Source: Ciborinia camelliae (Eukaryota > Ascomycota > Leotiomycetes > Helotiales > Sclerotiniaceae). From it: a stretch of 64,000 bases of DNA. The DNA is taken from contig JANPYM010000001.1 in assembly GCA_025890175.1 (NCBI GenBank), positions 2,480,717 through 2,544,716 on the forward strand. Direction: 5' to 3'. The notes under the pieces are model-generated. The model was not told the DNA's origin. It did no database searches and saw nothing but the letters and a program-made list of their open reading frames with translations. Below, piece after piece: positions 1 to 10,030 of this stretch. Made by a program: the position numbers and the translations under genes. Position 1 is the first letter of the stretch; each line of letters starts with the position of its first letter.

Positions 1-194
1 AACTCGAGGTCTCCACCGATGGCGGCGAGACGTGGAAATCTACCACCCGCACCGATTACAACTTCTTCGAGTATTCGGCGGGCTATGGCTCGTCGGTCGA
101 TATCAAGGTTACCGGCTTGAGTGGCTCCACCGTCGTCGTTGAGGATGTGGCTATTACTTCGAATAGTGTGGTTACCGCGAGCGGAAACTTGTAG
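1..194 (+). CDS. 3' end of expansin-like secreted protein (partial)
   Basis: The frame starting at base 3 is open to the TAG at 192-194 and gives the last 63 residues of a protein that begins left of the window. It contains STDGGETWKSTTR, then DYNFFEYSAGYGSS, then a VDIKVTGLSGSTVVVEDV strand-like stretch, ending TASGNL. This order (STDGG.TW...TTR..YNFFE...G...VD.KVT) is what I know from the C-terminal cellulose-binding (CBM63-like) half of fungal and bacterial expansin-like proteins, which loosen plant cell walls without hydrolysis. The N-terminal double-psi barrel and signal peptide would lie upstream and cannot be checked. Codon use is GC-rich compared with the flanking DNA, as expected for a well expressed secreted protein. 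A different beta-sandwich carbohydrate-binding domain is possible. Confidence 0.6.
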   Translation, partial: LEVSTDGGETWKSTTRTDYNFFEYSAGYGSSVDIKVTGLSGSTVVVEDVAITSNSVVTASGNL

Positions 195-1981
195 ATGGGT
201 TTTGCGTCTGGGTCCCGGAGATCTGGGGGATTGCTAGGGGGATTTATGCGTGCTTTTTTTTCTTTCTTTCTTTCTTTCTTGTGCATACTTTGGAGAGCCT
301 CATGAGATGACGAAACGGGTAACGATTTTATGATGTGAAATTAAGGGATATGTTTGTTTAAGCAGAGGAGCGAGCGAGAGCGGGAGTTTTGTCTCAACCT
401 TGAAAGCGAATGAAATATTTCTTTCCACCTCTCATTGAAAATACCCCTATCCTATAGGGCTATGGTACTGGAAAGTGATTTTGAAGAATGAGTTTATGGA
501 ACTGTCAGGGTAATAAGTGGTACGGTATTTCGGAAAGTGTAGTTTTGCTTTTGCTTTTGCTTTTGCTTCCCCGGTGAGGTTTCTTGTCGTATTACCTACT
601 GTAGGTAGGTAGATAGGTACCTAGGTATACGTTTCCATGTGAAGACCTGCTTCACGGTCACTAGATAACGCATTAATCATCCATCCATCCATGCATTTAT
701 TCCAGACAGAGATAGACAGAGATAGGTATCTCTCTCCCAAGAATCCAATACCTAGGTAAGTATCTAGAAGCCATGCCCTAATTAATACTATAGTCTTACC
801 AATCTCAATGATAAAAAACAAGCCAGGCTTTCCAACTACTCATGCTAGATAGATGAGGTACCCAATGGGATTATGAAATAATAGCCAGTCCTCCATAATC
901 AATCGAAAGATTGGTTTATCTTGAACATTGAGATTGAAATTGAAATTGAGATTGAGGTTGAATTAACAATATTATTATATTAAATGGGGATGGGGATGGG
1001 GGTGCAAAATAGAGATCTTTATCTAATAAGGTTGAAGATTAGGTTTTCTTTTGAATCCTTGGATGTTACAAGTTACACGTACGCGGATAGGTAGGTACTA
1101 CCTATCTACCTAACTTATTACTTCCGAAGGTAAGCTTTTCATTCGATAAGATGGATTTCTTAAATTTCATTAACCTTAACCTTCGAGTTCAAGTTCACAT
1201 GTAAATCAGCAGATATATGGAATTCATTGATTGATTGCCCGTTATTATCTATCTAATCCTAGAAGTTTATCCAGAGGGAGATATTTTCAACCTAACCCAC
1301 GCAATCCATGAATAAAAAAACAAGCAAATATTCTCAAGGTTTAACTTAATTAAATTCTGGGGTTGATTAATGATTGTTTCAAATTTCAAAATGGTAATGG
1401 CATTTTGGAAAATTATCAGGCCTCCCCCATCAGAGGTTGTTCGCTAGCAATAAGGTTACTGGGTAGCTACTTAATTATACACCCGAACGTACCCCGTATA
1501 CCGAGATCTGATACCCGCGTCCCAAAAGCTTACCCGTACTCATACGGAGTAATCATGGATGGTCTACCCGTCCACAAAGGTTGCTTTTTTGGAGCGTGAG
1601 GTTCTATTACCCATGGTTAATTTGTGTCCAAAATTCAGCATTATTATTTTTCAATATAAGAAGAAAACAAAGAAAGAAAAAAAGTCTCGGCTAAAATAAT
1701 GTGCTTACAGGGGAGAAATTGGGTGTTGTGTTACGAATCCACTTTCTTTCAGCTCATTATTATTATTAATAATATGAAGTTATTAACCCATCACCAACTC
1801 CACTTTATCTCACGCACCATCCATCCATTCTCCACTCCACTCCACCAACCAAAATCTCCCCTCCATCCACACCCCACTCCACCACCTCCAACACCTTCAG
1901 GGAAAAAAAATCCAAAAAAAAACTTCAAAAAAGAAGATGGAATCAAACCACCATATAATCTTCAATCCAAGACGACGTCTT
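195..1981. other. Intergenic region with microsatellites, no gene seen
   Basis: AT-rich non-coding DNA. It holds simple repeats: (TTTC)n at 254-280, four copies of TTTTGC at 543-566, TAGG-type repeats around 598-630 and 1088-1112, and (ATTGAR)n at about 927-962. Short open frames (for example 1363-1599) have no recognisable domain. Confidence 0.7.
254..280. repeat. (TTTC)n microsatellite
   Basis: A T run followed by about five TTTC units, 60 bases downstream of the expansin-like stop codon. Confidence 0.85.
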
Positions 1982-2083
1982 TGGCGGTGCTGGGAATCGA
2001 ACCCAGATTGAAACGGACCAATAGCGTAGAAATCCTGAGAGGATCAACCACAACGTCACGTGCTACCATTACACCACACCACC
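1982..2083 (-). tRNA. tRNA-His (GTG anticodon) with a 31-nt intron
   Basis: On the minus strand the acceptor stem GGTGGTG (2083-2077) pairs with CACCGCC (1989-1983) with one G-U pair, followed by discriminator A at 1982. The D arm reads GTGTAATGGTAGCAC and the T arm CTGGG-TTCGATT-CCCAG is perfect. The anticodon loop is TT-GTG-G (2053-2048), giving anticodon GTG for histidine. An intron occupies 2047-2017, directly after position 37 as in all eukaryotic nuclear tRNA introns, and can form an ATCCT/AGGAT hairpin. The anticodon stem TGACG/CGTTT has a U-U at 27-43. Mature length is 71 nt before CCA and the 5' G addition typical of tRNA-His. Confidence 0.82.
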
Positions 2084-2935
2084 TGTTAACAGGGCTGTTT
2101 TTTGATGTTGAGGGACGGCGTTTTGGGGTATATGAAGATTGGATGATGTTGTGGGTGGTGTTTGGGTGGGAAGGTGGGGTAGGAAAGCTAAAACATTTGA
2201 TGGAAATTTTATTAACCTCAACCAACCATCTTAATTATTATTATTATTATTGATGATTTACATAAAGATGATTCATAGGGTAACCTTATACTTTCAAATG
2301 GGCAATACCTAGTTACCTACTTAACTCTATAAATTACATCCATTAATCAATGGCGACATCGTTACACAACTGTGTAGAGTATATCAAAGTCCGTTGATTA
2401 AAATCATGTCGATCACCTGCACGGTGCACCGCCAGTAATCTTTCAACATTATAATCTTAAAGATTGTATCCGATATCTCCAGACACATTTTCTTCTTGAT
2501 TTAGGTTAACAGTTCCCTACAATTCTCTTTTGAATGGTATTATTAGAAATATAATAACAGTATGAATTCACATTTTAGACTCCTGATCGATGGTCTGGTC
2601 TGATATGGTATAGTATTTAATAACGTCCGCGCGGGTACTAGAGGGCTGTATGCCTTTTCCCTAAGTAACCTCCCGAAAGGTAGGGATGGGGACGTGCTAA
2701 GCTAGAGAACTATACCTATCCAGTAAGCTCTTCATGAAAACATGCTGTACTGAAGTGTATAACCAAAAAGTCAGTCCTGTGTGGTCCTTCCCGTTCGTTT
2801 GTTTGGGATGGGTATAAAGAGTGTAAAAGAGATTACCTAAAGTCCAATATAGCTTAAAAGCTATTATATTAGGAAGAGCCTTGAGCGAGGGCTTTAGGAA
2901 ATAGATGAGTTGTACTCAGCAATGTAGTGTGAAGC
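2084..2935. other. Intergenic, no gene seen
   Basis: AT-rich DNA between the tRNA and the decayed locus at 2936-3538. No RNA gene, long frame or repeat family recognised. Confidence 0.6.
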
Positions 2936-3088
2936 TTAGTAGGCTGAGAGCAGAGGTTTCTTCATTATTGAGCGTATTCCATTCGCTATCGGTTGACCAG
3001 CAAGGCCTGCGTCGAATTGAACAAGTACTCCTTTGTCTGCCAGTGCATGAGCTGCCTCGTTTCCTTCAATTCCGATTACAAGGGTACT
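2936..3088 (-). pseudogene. RNase H domain remnant, probably from a non-LTR retroelement
   Basis: A 50-codon open frame without ATG ends at TAA 2938-2936. It contains GIEGNEAAHALADKG, which matches the conserved block G.EGNE.AD.LA..G near the C-terminus of RNase H domains, as found behind reverse transcriptases of fungal LINE-like elements. The preceding residues of the domain (the WVPGH part) are missing, because the frame begins where the neighbouring hydrolase relic stops. What is seen is the motif; the retroelement origin is inferred from family knowledge. The fragment cannot fold as a complete RNase H. Confidence 0.5.
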
Positions 3089-3538
3089 TTAGGTTTATCA
3101 CATTTGATGCGTTCTTCATCTGGATGAACATCAATGAAAGGGGATTGGCCGCCGAGTGTTGCAATAACATCGTCACCGTTTCCCCCATACGGCAGGATGC
3201 TTGCTATGAAGATCTGCCCTAACACAGAGGTGCTTTTGCCGCTGCTTAGTCTATCAGCCATTCCCAGGCCTCGAGCAGCAGCACTCCCTGGTAAGCCAGC
3301 ATGTGAATGCATGACCAAGATCACATCGTGCTTCTCAATGTCCAACCGGGATCAGCATGCGTGATCGGATAAATTCGGCATCCTCTTTCGCAGTAACTGG
3401 TCGAGTTGCACCACCACTAGAAGATAGCGCTGTTAAAGTTCCATAGCCGCGGCTCTGGAGCACGCGGATCAAGTGCGCGTAGTGAGACACGGAGGCCCCA
3501 TGCACAGTCACAAATATTGGACAGGACGTTGACGCCAT
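3076..3538 (-). pseudogene. Alpha/beta hydrolase, frameshifted and truncated
   Basis: Starts at ATG 3538-3536. The first 60 or so residues (PIFVTVHGASVSHY, then RVLQSRGYGT) match the N-terminus of fungal alpha/beta hydrolases. At about 3345 the frame shifts by one base: the first frame stops, and the next frame continues with HDVILVMHSHAGLPGSAAA, which is the nucleophile-elbow strand (family form VVLVMHSYGGLPGSEAA, Ser nucleophile). It then runs through GQIFIASILPYGG to KCDKPKV and stops at 3076. The C-terminal half carrying the catalytic His is absent, and RNase H-like sequence begins exactly there. I read this as a dead gene, broken by a single-base indel and by an insertion or rearrangement. 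A sequencing error could explain the frameshift but not the missing half. Confidence 0.72.
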
Positions 3539-4362
3539 TGAATAGAATAAAGAAAACCCTGAATAAAAATTAAATTTTATGGAAATGCAGCTGCAGAGTA
3601 TCTAGAAGATACGCTATAGAAAAATTTCTTCTTTGCCAGATCTAAGGACATAATTTTGGCTTCATAACGCTATATCCTCGTCTCATTCGCCGAATACAGT
3701 TCTTACATTTTCATTGTTTGCCTCGTTTTATTGAACTTCTTCAGTCTACGGTTCGAAGTTCTATACGAATCATAAATGAAATTCTAGACCACACTCAAAG
3801 CTCCTTTTTTTTCTGCATTTCCGATGCTCTTCGAGAGCATAGTTCCGATGATTTCAAGTTGAAAGGAAGAAGGTGCATCGTATCGGCCATCTGCCGACGC
3901 GGAAAGTGGCTTGTGGAATTCTAATTCCGTTTGGTTGCTTACTGCTTATTCCATCAAGGAGGATATCTCATCTAGATTTAATTTACCATGGTGGTATCCT
4001 GTGTCTGTGAGGGAAACCGCCTTGCGGCACCACCCTGCAGTCGGTGGCAATATCACTACACAATTTCATATTCAGATTTTCTTTGCACGATATTACGAAG
4101 TATTTACGACTACTGGATGTAAGCTTCTCTAAATTTGCTTGTATTGGAAAGGTCCACTCAAATTTTTATTTCATGCGGTCTATTGTTTGCATGCCTATAT
4201 GTAACTCTATTCTTCCTCCTCTGCACAAACCCTTCTTTTCACTTTGCCGAAGTACAGGCCATGCGAATTGAAGCTTTCTAAATCTTAGCAATACTGGCTA
4301 CGTGCATACAAACCATCTATGAAAAGATTTACCAAACTAAACTCGAGCTCCTTGCGTTGTTT
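3539..4362. other. Intergenic, no supported gene
   Basis: Several 60-75 codon frames overlap here, but none shows a domain, a good splice pattern or consistent coding character. It lies upstream of the hydrolase relic and downstream of the PTH11-like gene. Confidence 0.5.
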
Positions 4363-5723
4363 CTACCTCGCTATTATTTGATTGGCCTCGGGAGACGAAT
4401 GGGTATGCGAGAGTTGTTCATACGCTTTCAGATTTGTTGAGGAGTTTCCAAGGCCGGATTCAGGTCCACCACTTCTGATCGCAGAGTTTAAAGAATTGAG
4501 AGATATTGCCGATCGAACGCTGTTGACGATACTCTCAGGTGTTCGGCGATTGACGATGGGTTTGAGCGTTGGTAGACATGCTGCCACAACTCCTACGCCC
4601 ACCTCAACATATGTCCACACTATTGCGTTTGTTTCGACACCTAGAGCTGTTAGCCAAATAACCCATTGTGGAAAGATTGGCTTTTGGGAACTTACCTCTA
4701 ACGTTTCGTGCCCCTGTTGCAGTTTCTGAAGTGCATGGTTAGTACCGCCGCTGCAAATTGGACTTGAATTCTAGATCTTTCTCACCATAAATATCTTCTG
4801 CAATAATGACAAGACGTGCTGTTGCTGCCGCCGTGGACCTTGTAAAAAAAATCAACAAACTGGTATATTTCTATTTTAGGTTTACCTACAGTAATCCAAG
4901 CAAGAAAACAAACGAGAGATGTATTTTTTGAGTCCTGGTCATTTGAAGTGTCCAAATAACGGGCAAAGGAAGCGTTAGAACCACGAGATCAGTAGCAACA
5001 TCTGAAGCAGCATGGCTAAGCTGGATATATTTGTATTTTCCACAGTCAGTTTTGAATGTTTTAAGACTCTGCCAGAGCAAGCCAAGGTCACTTCCGCATT
5101 CGAATACCGTGGCAAAGAAGAAGGATATTGTCCACAGAACAATTATAGTGCAGACAATGACCGAGGCTATTCTAAACCTTGGAGTGACAAAGATTCGACG
5201 GTATAGCATCACGACGCTTAGCTTGAGTATGCCGAGTGCTAAGACGGAGAGGAGTTGGGAGACGCCCGCAAGCTATGGCTGTCAATATTGCATGCATCTA
5301 GACATATGATACGTAAGCTTCCCTTACCTTAGATGTATCGATCTCATGCCAGGTAACAATGACTGCTCCGGTCCGTGGATTGCGATGTGTATGAGTGCCT
5401 AGGGTCCCCCTCGCAGCACCTGTAGCGGAAAGTGTCAACAACGGGCATGAACGCAAAGGGTCGGAAAAGACTTACCAACAATCAAGAGGATGGCAAACCC
5501 CCACACGAAAAGCTATAGGCCACAATAGGAGGCTTAATGTGTGTATGGTAACACGGTACGCAGAAGATGTGGAACATACCATTGAAAGTGCAGCTAAGTA
5601 ATCATCGCTCTGAAAAGAAGATTTCTTGATTCTCCGCGCTTGGAATCGCAGGCCAACTGCCAGAGTAGAAGCACATGCCAAGATAGCAGATACGGCGTAG
5701 ACCCCTCCTTGATTGGGAGACAT
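4363..5723 (-). CDS. PTH11-like fungal rhodopsin-fold seven-helix membrane protein
   Basis: Seven exons: 5723-5580, 5512-5476, 5419-5328, 5272-4890, 4838-4786, 4725-4696 and 4640-4363. All junctions are GT-AG and together they encode 338 residues with a closed frame. The start is the ATG of MSPNQGGVYAV; the next stretch is a hydrophobic helix. Family signatures are FQSDDYLAAL after helix 1, LFVWGFAILLIVG (helix 2), LSVVMLYRRIF, TISFFFATVFEC, ASDVATDLVVLTLPLPVIW, and LGLLSTAAATARLVII, in the order typical of the fungal rhodopsin (PTH11-related) family of plasma-membrane proteins. The cytoplasmic tail is Ser-rich. There is no CFEM domain, so it is not the canonical PTH11 receptor type. Ligand and signalling role are unknown. 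It is divergent from the methyltransferase at 6559, with 835 bp shared upstream DNA. Confidence 0.85.
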
Positions 5724-6558
5724 GATTGAAATCGAGAACTCCGAAAGCCTAGGTGCTAGGAAGTGATCAAACACTAGTGAAGATATTTCTTGGTTCCAAG
5801 AAAAAAGATTGGCCTCCAATAGAGCACGGATAGCAAAAATGTGGGAAAAAGTACGAAGGTACAAAAGTCCAATTGTCTGCTGCTGAAGATATGCATGCGT
5901 TAAAGAATTTCTGGGTCATGGATCCCTCTTTTTCTCCATAGTTAGAAAAGGAGAATTACTCCTATCGCTCTTATTATCGACTGCTTGGCTGCAGTAAGAC
6001 AATAATGTAACGCGGCGGAAGCGGCGGAACCAATCTGTCCGTAACATTTGATTCAACTATTCCTCCCCCCCCATCCATAGTTATGGCTATTGTGGAACAA
6101 ATACCATACAAAGTACTTCAACAGGAATGGTGTCGCTTTTTTGAGACAATCACGATACTTATCAATATGTAGGTGATGTTGGTAATGTTGGTAATGTTGG
6201 GGTTTTACCCACTCACAAAAGAGGGCTGAGCACCCACGATCTCCCCATGTTAAATCGGGACCCATATTCATTTAGATTCTTGGATAACACTGCATTATCG
6301 ACAACACACTATACCGCACTTAATTCTTAAAGCATATAATACCCTGATCTAATCGTGTGTGATAGCAAGGTATATGCCGACTCCCGATTTCTACTGTTGA
6401 CGACTCTAGCTAATATTTTTTCAAAACTTGTGGCATTGTACCAGTATACATCAGACTTTCAAAGTGTTTCCATCTTCTGTTCTTATTTACATGCCACTTT
6501 TGTTGGTTCAATATCATTTCTGAGGAATATCCAAAAAGCCTGTTGCTAGAAATACATT
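5724..6558. promoter_or_regulatory. Shared upstream region between divergent genes
   Basis: This 835 bp stretch separates the start codons of the PTH11-like gene (minus) and the methyltransferase (plus). It contains short repeats of TGGTAATGT around 6178-6200 and no convincing gene. It is a candidate bidirectional promoter by position only. Confidence 0.4.
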
Positions 6559-7562
6559 ATGTCTTCTGAAGATAAAAAACCCGCTTATTCGGAGCCCTCC
6601 TACACCAAGTCGGTCGACAGGGCCAAATTCCCCTTTTACATACCCAATATTGAGAAAAAGCTTGTTCCAGAGGTACGATCTATCCGTAAGCTGAAGAGCT
6701 AGGTGTCTTCTATTCAAATTTCCTGCAATTGATTGATCTGTTATGTAGACTCGAGAACTTCTCGAAAAGTACAGCGGCGTACCATACGAGGAACAGTCCC
6801 AGCATGTTCATAAAGTTGTAAGTTTCCATTACCCATTCCTTAGCGTCTTCAAAGCTCTAATTTCAACTTCAGCGCGACCAAGCTTGGGATATCCGTGCAT
6901 ACCCTTGTACAGGAGTTGGTGCATGGCTAATCCCTCAACTTTGCAAATTGCCAGTCTATCCAGACATCTTGAAACGAGTCAAAGCTGGCGATACCTTTAT
7001 GGACGTTGGGTGTTTCATCGGCCATGATCTTCGACGTTTGGTTTATGATGGCGCTCCTTCGAGCAATCTCTACGCCGTTGACATTGTCAATCACTGGGAC
7101 GTAGGCTTCGAAATGTTCCGTGATCAGGATCGCTTCGCTGCTCATTTCATAGAGACTGATATTCTCAATTCTTCGGATCCCAAACTTGCGGAATTGAAGG
7201 GGGAGGTCGATATTATCTCAATTACACAGGTCATGCATTCATGGGACTGGGACGGACAAGTCAAAGTCGCCAAAGCGTTGACGGCCTTCACCAAACAGAT
7301 TGGTTCTTTGATCGTCGGTAATCAGATAGGGAATCCTAAGGCTCACGAGGTGATGCTCAAATCGCTTGGTGTGCCAATGTGGCGACACAACCCCCAGTCT
7401 TTCGCCAAACTGTGGGATCAGGTGGGAAGTGAGACTGGTACCAAATGGGAGACTCAAGCATGGATGCGATCCTTTGAGGAGATGTCGTGGGATCCAAAGG
7501 ATGGAGCATGGATGGAAGAAGGGGTAGCAATCATCGAATTCTCGGTGAAACGCTTGGAGTAG
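6559..7562 (+). CDS. SAM-dependent methyltransferase of the fungal meroterpenoid-cluster type
   Basis: Exons 6559-6672, 6749-6817 and 6873-7562 give 290 residues; introns are GT-AG, phase 0. The start ATG opens MSSEDKKPAYS. DTFMDVGCFIGHDLR (residues about 102-115) is motif I for SAM binding, followed by LYAVDI (acidic end of strand 2) and the conserved RAYPC and YPDIL stretch ahead of it. The whole pattern (AYPC.G...L.....P.YP.IL.R...G..F.D.GC..G.DLR.L..DGAPS.NLYA.D) matches stand-alone methyltransferases often found in fungal terpenoid and meroterpenoid clusters (AusD/Trt5-like). No synthase or oxidase is nearby, so the substrate is unknown and cluster membership is not supported. Cytosolic by lack of signal or helices. 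Confidence 0.85.
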
Positions 7563-8072
7563 AATGATGTTCAACCCCTCCCTAGTTGTATAAGCTTCAG
7601 TTATTAATTCATCTAAATCTACACTTACCTCATTACTCCATGCACAATTTGACTTTAATATGACTATCAGAACTATGTCCAGAGAATTTTCTACGTACGT
7701 ACTTTATAAAAACTTGATTTATCCTACGTTGTAAGACCTATATATCTTGATATTTCAAGTACAGGGTGGATAATGTTCGGTTTGTTGATTCGTTCCGATT
7801 TTCAATATTTCCTTGATAGAATACAGATACATTCTGTCTCAATTGTTATATGTTTAGGCTCCCTATAAAGCGTCTGATATCACACAAGATTCAAAAAAGT
7901 TAAATCGTTGAGGAAGTCAAATTTGATATTTAACACGATTTATTGACACCAATCCTATTGCTTCCTGAAGATACTTGTTTGTTCTGGATTATCAACTATA
8001 TACATGGATCTAGTCTAGCTGTTCTGTATAAAGGCTCAAATGCTTCTATAGATATGCATCTATTTAGTGTCC
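7563..8072. other. Intergenic, 3' flank of the methyltransferase
   Basis: AT-rich DNA. No gene or repeat family seen. Confidence 0.55.
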
Positions 8073-8402
8073 TTAATTTTGAGCTTCTCGATACAGCATT
8101 ATACGGTGGGTCGGGGGGCAAAACATGAACTCCTCGAACGTGTCATATCGAGGATCATCTTCGGAGCGTCGAAGAAAGCATGCCCAATTTTGGGTCATAT
8201 AGTCTACAAGCTTATTCCAGTCTCTGCATTTGGGCGCCTGTTCTTTCTGAACTATCTCCTGGAACCTAAAGGATGGTGGTATATCGTCTGATGTATACAT
8301 AACTTCCGATCGAAGTACATCAAGACACTGAACGATATGTTCCAGTTTGTGCGTCATATTTTCACCCAGTTGAACCGTGCGAGCGAAGCCATATATATCT
8401 TG
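8073..8402 (-). CDS. Unidentified open exon (possible terminal exon or relic)
   Basis: On the minus strand a frame opens right after a CAG acceptor (8405-8403) and stays open for 109 codons to the stop at 8073. The product has balanced composition (FARTVQLGENMTHKLEHIV ... RFQEIVQKEQAPKCRDWNK ... YDTFEEFMFCPPTH) and reads like real protein. No upstream exon could be found, and the first internal ATG is at 8357. I do not recognise the family. It may be the last exon of a gene whose front is lost, or a short gene starting at 8357 (94 residues). Confidence 0.3.
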   Translation of the reverse strand, partial: QDIYGFARTVQLGENMTHKLEHIVQCLDVLRSEVMYTSDDIPPSFRFQEIVQKEQAPKCRDWNKLVDYMTQNWACFLRRSEDDPRYDTFEEFMFCPPTHRIMLYREAQN

Positions 8403-9727
8403 CTGTTTGAAGTTCTAATCAGTATATGTAATTTTCAAGCTGGGGTGAAGCAATTCTTATCAGACCGTGCAGCCGTGAAAGCTGTTCATCACATAGAGGC
8501 CTCGTAGGGTTTAAATATATGACTCAGGTACACATTCAAAAGCTTAGTGGCTTCAACTGTTATTGAGTATATTTAAAGCTCAAGATGCTGTATATCATAG
8601 ATTCCAAAAGATTTGATCAAAAATTTAATGAAATTTTGAATTAACCGGGAGACAAACTCCGAGTCCATAAGAAGACTACCTTTTATTATTATCTAGCTAT
8701 AGAAAACAATGATTTCGAACTGCTTTATTTCCATTACCTTCTATAGGAAGAAGAAACTCCAGCCACCGTCAACTACCTTTACTAGTATTTATCATCATAG
8801 TTATACACGGAAGGAAGAATTTCCAACTGGTCATTTCTCATCTGGAATTGATTGAAGCTATGCAAAGTAAGGTAAAAAAAATCGGTTCCACTAATAGGAT
8901 CGCGATTTGGGGGGGGTGCATCTTTTGATATTAGGGGGGAGGAAACTGGCATCAAATTGTATAACTAGTAGGGCCGAAGATGGAATTTTGGGGAGGGGGG
9001 GTAGAAAATGGGTGAAGGGGGGGTAGAGAAGGGTTAAAGAGGGGGTAGAGAAGGTGTGGAGAAGGGATAGTGAGTTTTTATATTATAAATTTTGAGGAAT
9101 TCTGTGCATGTATAAGATAATTAATAAATATATTGGTAGGAATTTATACGGATTATCTGCACGATATGTCCAACCTTTTCCCAATGGGCCGCCATAGATA
9201 TGTGCCAAACTCGCTTCAACAATTGGGCGTTGAGATTGAGTGTATCATGGTTGTGTTGTGTTGCTGACATGTCCAACATTCAACAAGCAACACAAACAAT
9301 TGTATGAATAATTTAGTAGCCATGTGCAACAACCCAGAACCCAAACAAGTGATGTGGTCGCCTATTACTCAAGCGAACTTGACAATACCAATTGAACAGA
9401 TATAAACTCAAGTAGAAAGTCAACAGAGCTTTAAAGTAACCACAATGCCCTTGTGTTGAGCCTCTACCAGATGATATGGCACAAAATCTGGTCGTTTCGG
9501 CTCGGATGTTGTTTGTAATTAGCTTCTGGATGTGGTTATTTATTGGTAGCAAATGTGTGAGATATCTGCCATGGAAGTAGTTGGTGGAATAGATGGTGTT
9601 TTTTAGCCTGTATCTACTTCCATAGGAGTTGTAGCAGCGGCGTTCTTCTCTTGACTTGCTTCCCAAATCTTAGTTGTAGGTAGGTATGAAGGCTATGACG
9701 AAGCCTTGGGAATGATCCCATTAGATA
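8403..9727. other. Intergenic with a G-rich block
   Basis: AT-rich DNA interrupted by the purine block at 8909-9068 described separately. Frames at 9313-9666 on the minus strand have no recognisable domain. Confidence 0.5.
8909..9068 (+). repeat. G-run cluster with imperfect GGGGGTAGAGAA repeats
   Basis: Runs of 8, 6, 4, 7, 7 and 5 G occur in 160 bases. At 8995-9068 an imperfect 15-18 base unit (G-run, TAGA, G-run) recurs four to five times. The strand is strongly purine-biased. The sequence could form G-quadruplexes on the plus strand. Confidence 0.6.
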
Positions 9728-10030
9728 TTAAGAGCCGCTAGCATTGAAAAGATGACCAACAGCCTCATTATCGTACGTGTACGTGTCCTTGCACTTGACA
9801 GTTCGAAGCTTAAAAATAGGACCATTAGGACCGATTCCCAGACCAAGCTGCATAGCGATGCGGTAATATTTCCAGTAGGTGTCTATTGGACCACCGGTAC
9901 AATGTAGAACGACCTCTGGTGCAGAGCTGGGTGGTGGTAGCAAATACTCAAATGAGAAATTTGAGGATCGATGTGGTAAAGAATAGGTGCCAGATACAGT
10001 CGAGATATTTTCAACATCGACATCGCCATA
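9728..10030 (-). other. Unidentified open frame, possible gene fragment
   Basis: A 100-codon stretch open from a stop at about 10033 to the TAA at 9728, without a usable ATG near its start. The C-terminal part (VVLHCTGGPIDTYWKYY ... GLGIGPNGPIFKLRTVKC ... DNEAVGHLFNASGS) has protein-like composition. I do not recognise it and found no splice partner; there is no AG acceptor for about 100 bases upstream. Probably a relic. Confidence 0.22.

Noticed and set aside
1699..2253. 184-codon plus-strand frame
   Set aside because: It runs across the tRNA-His gene and is full of simple repeats and poly-Tyr from TTA/ATT repeats; not a gene.
3718..4271. Three overlapping plus-strand frames of 68-75 codons
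   Set aside because: No shared homology, no credible introns joining them, and no domain; left as intergenic.
9313..9666. 117-codon minus-strand frame
   Set aside because: Composition is not protein-like (many Tyr, His, Asn, Arg) and no family resemblance was seen.
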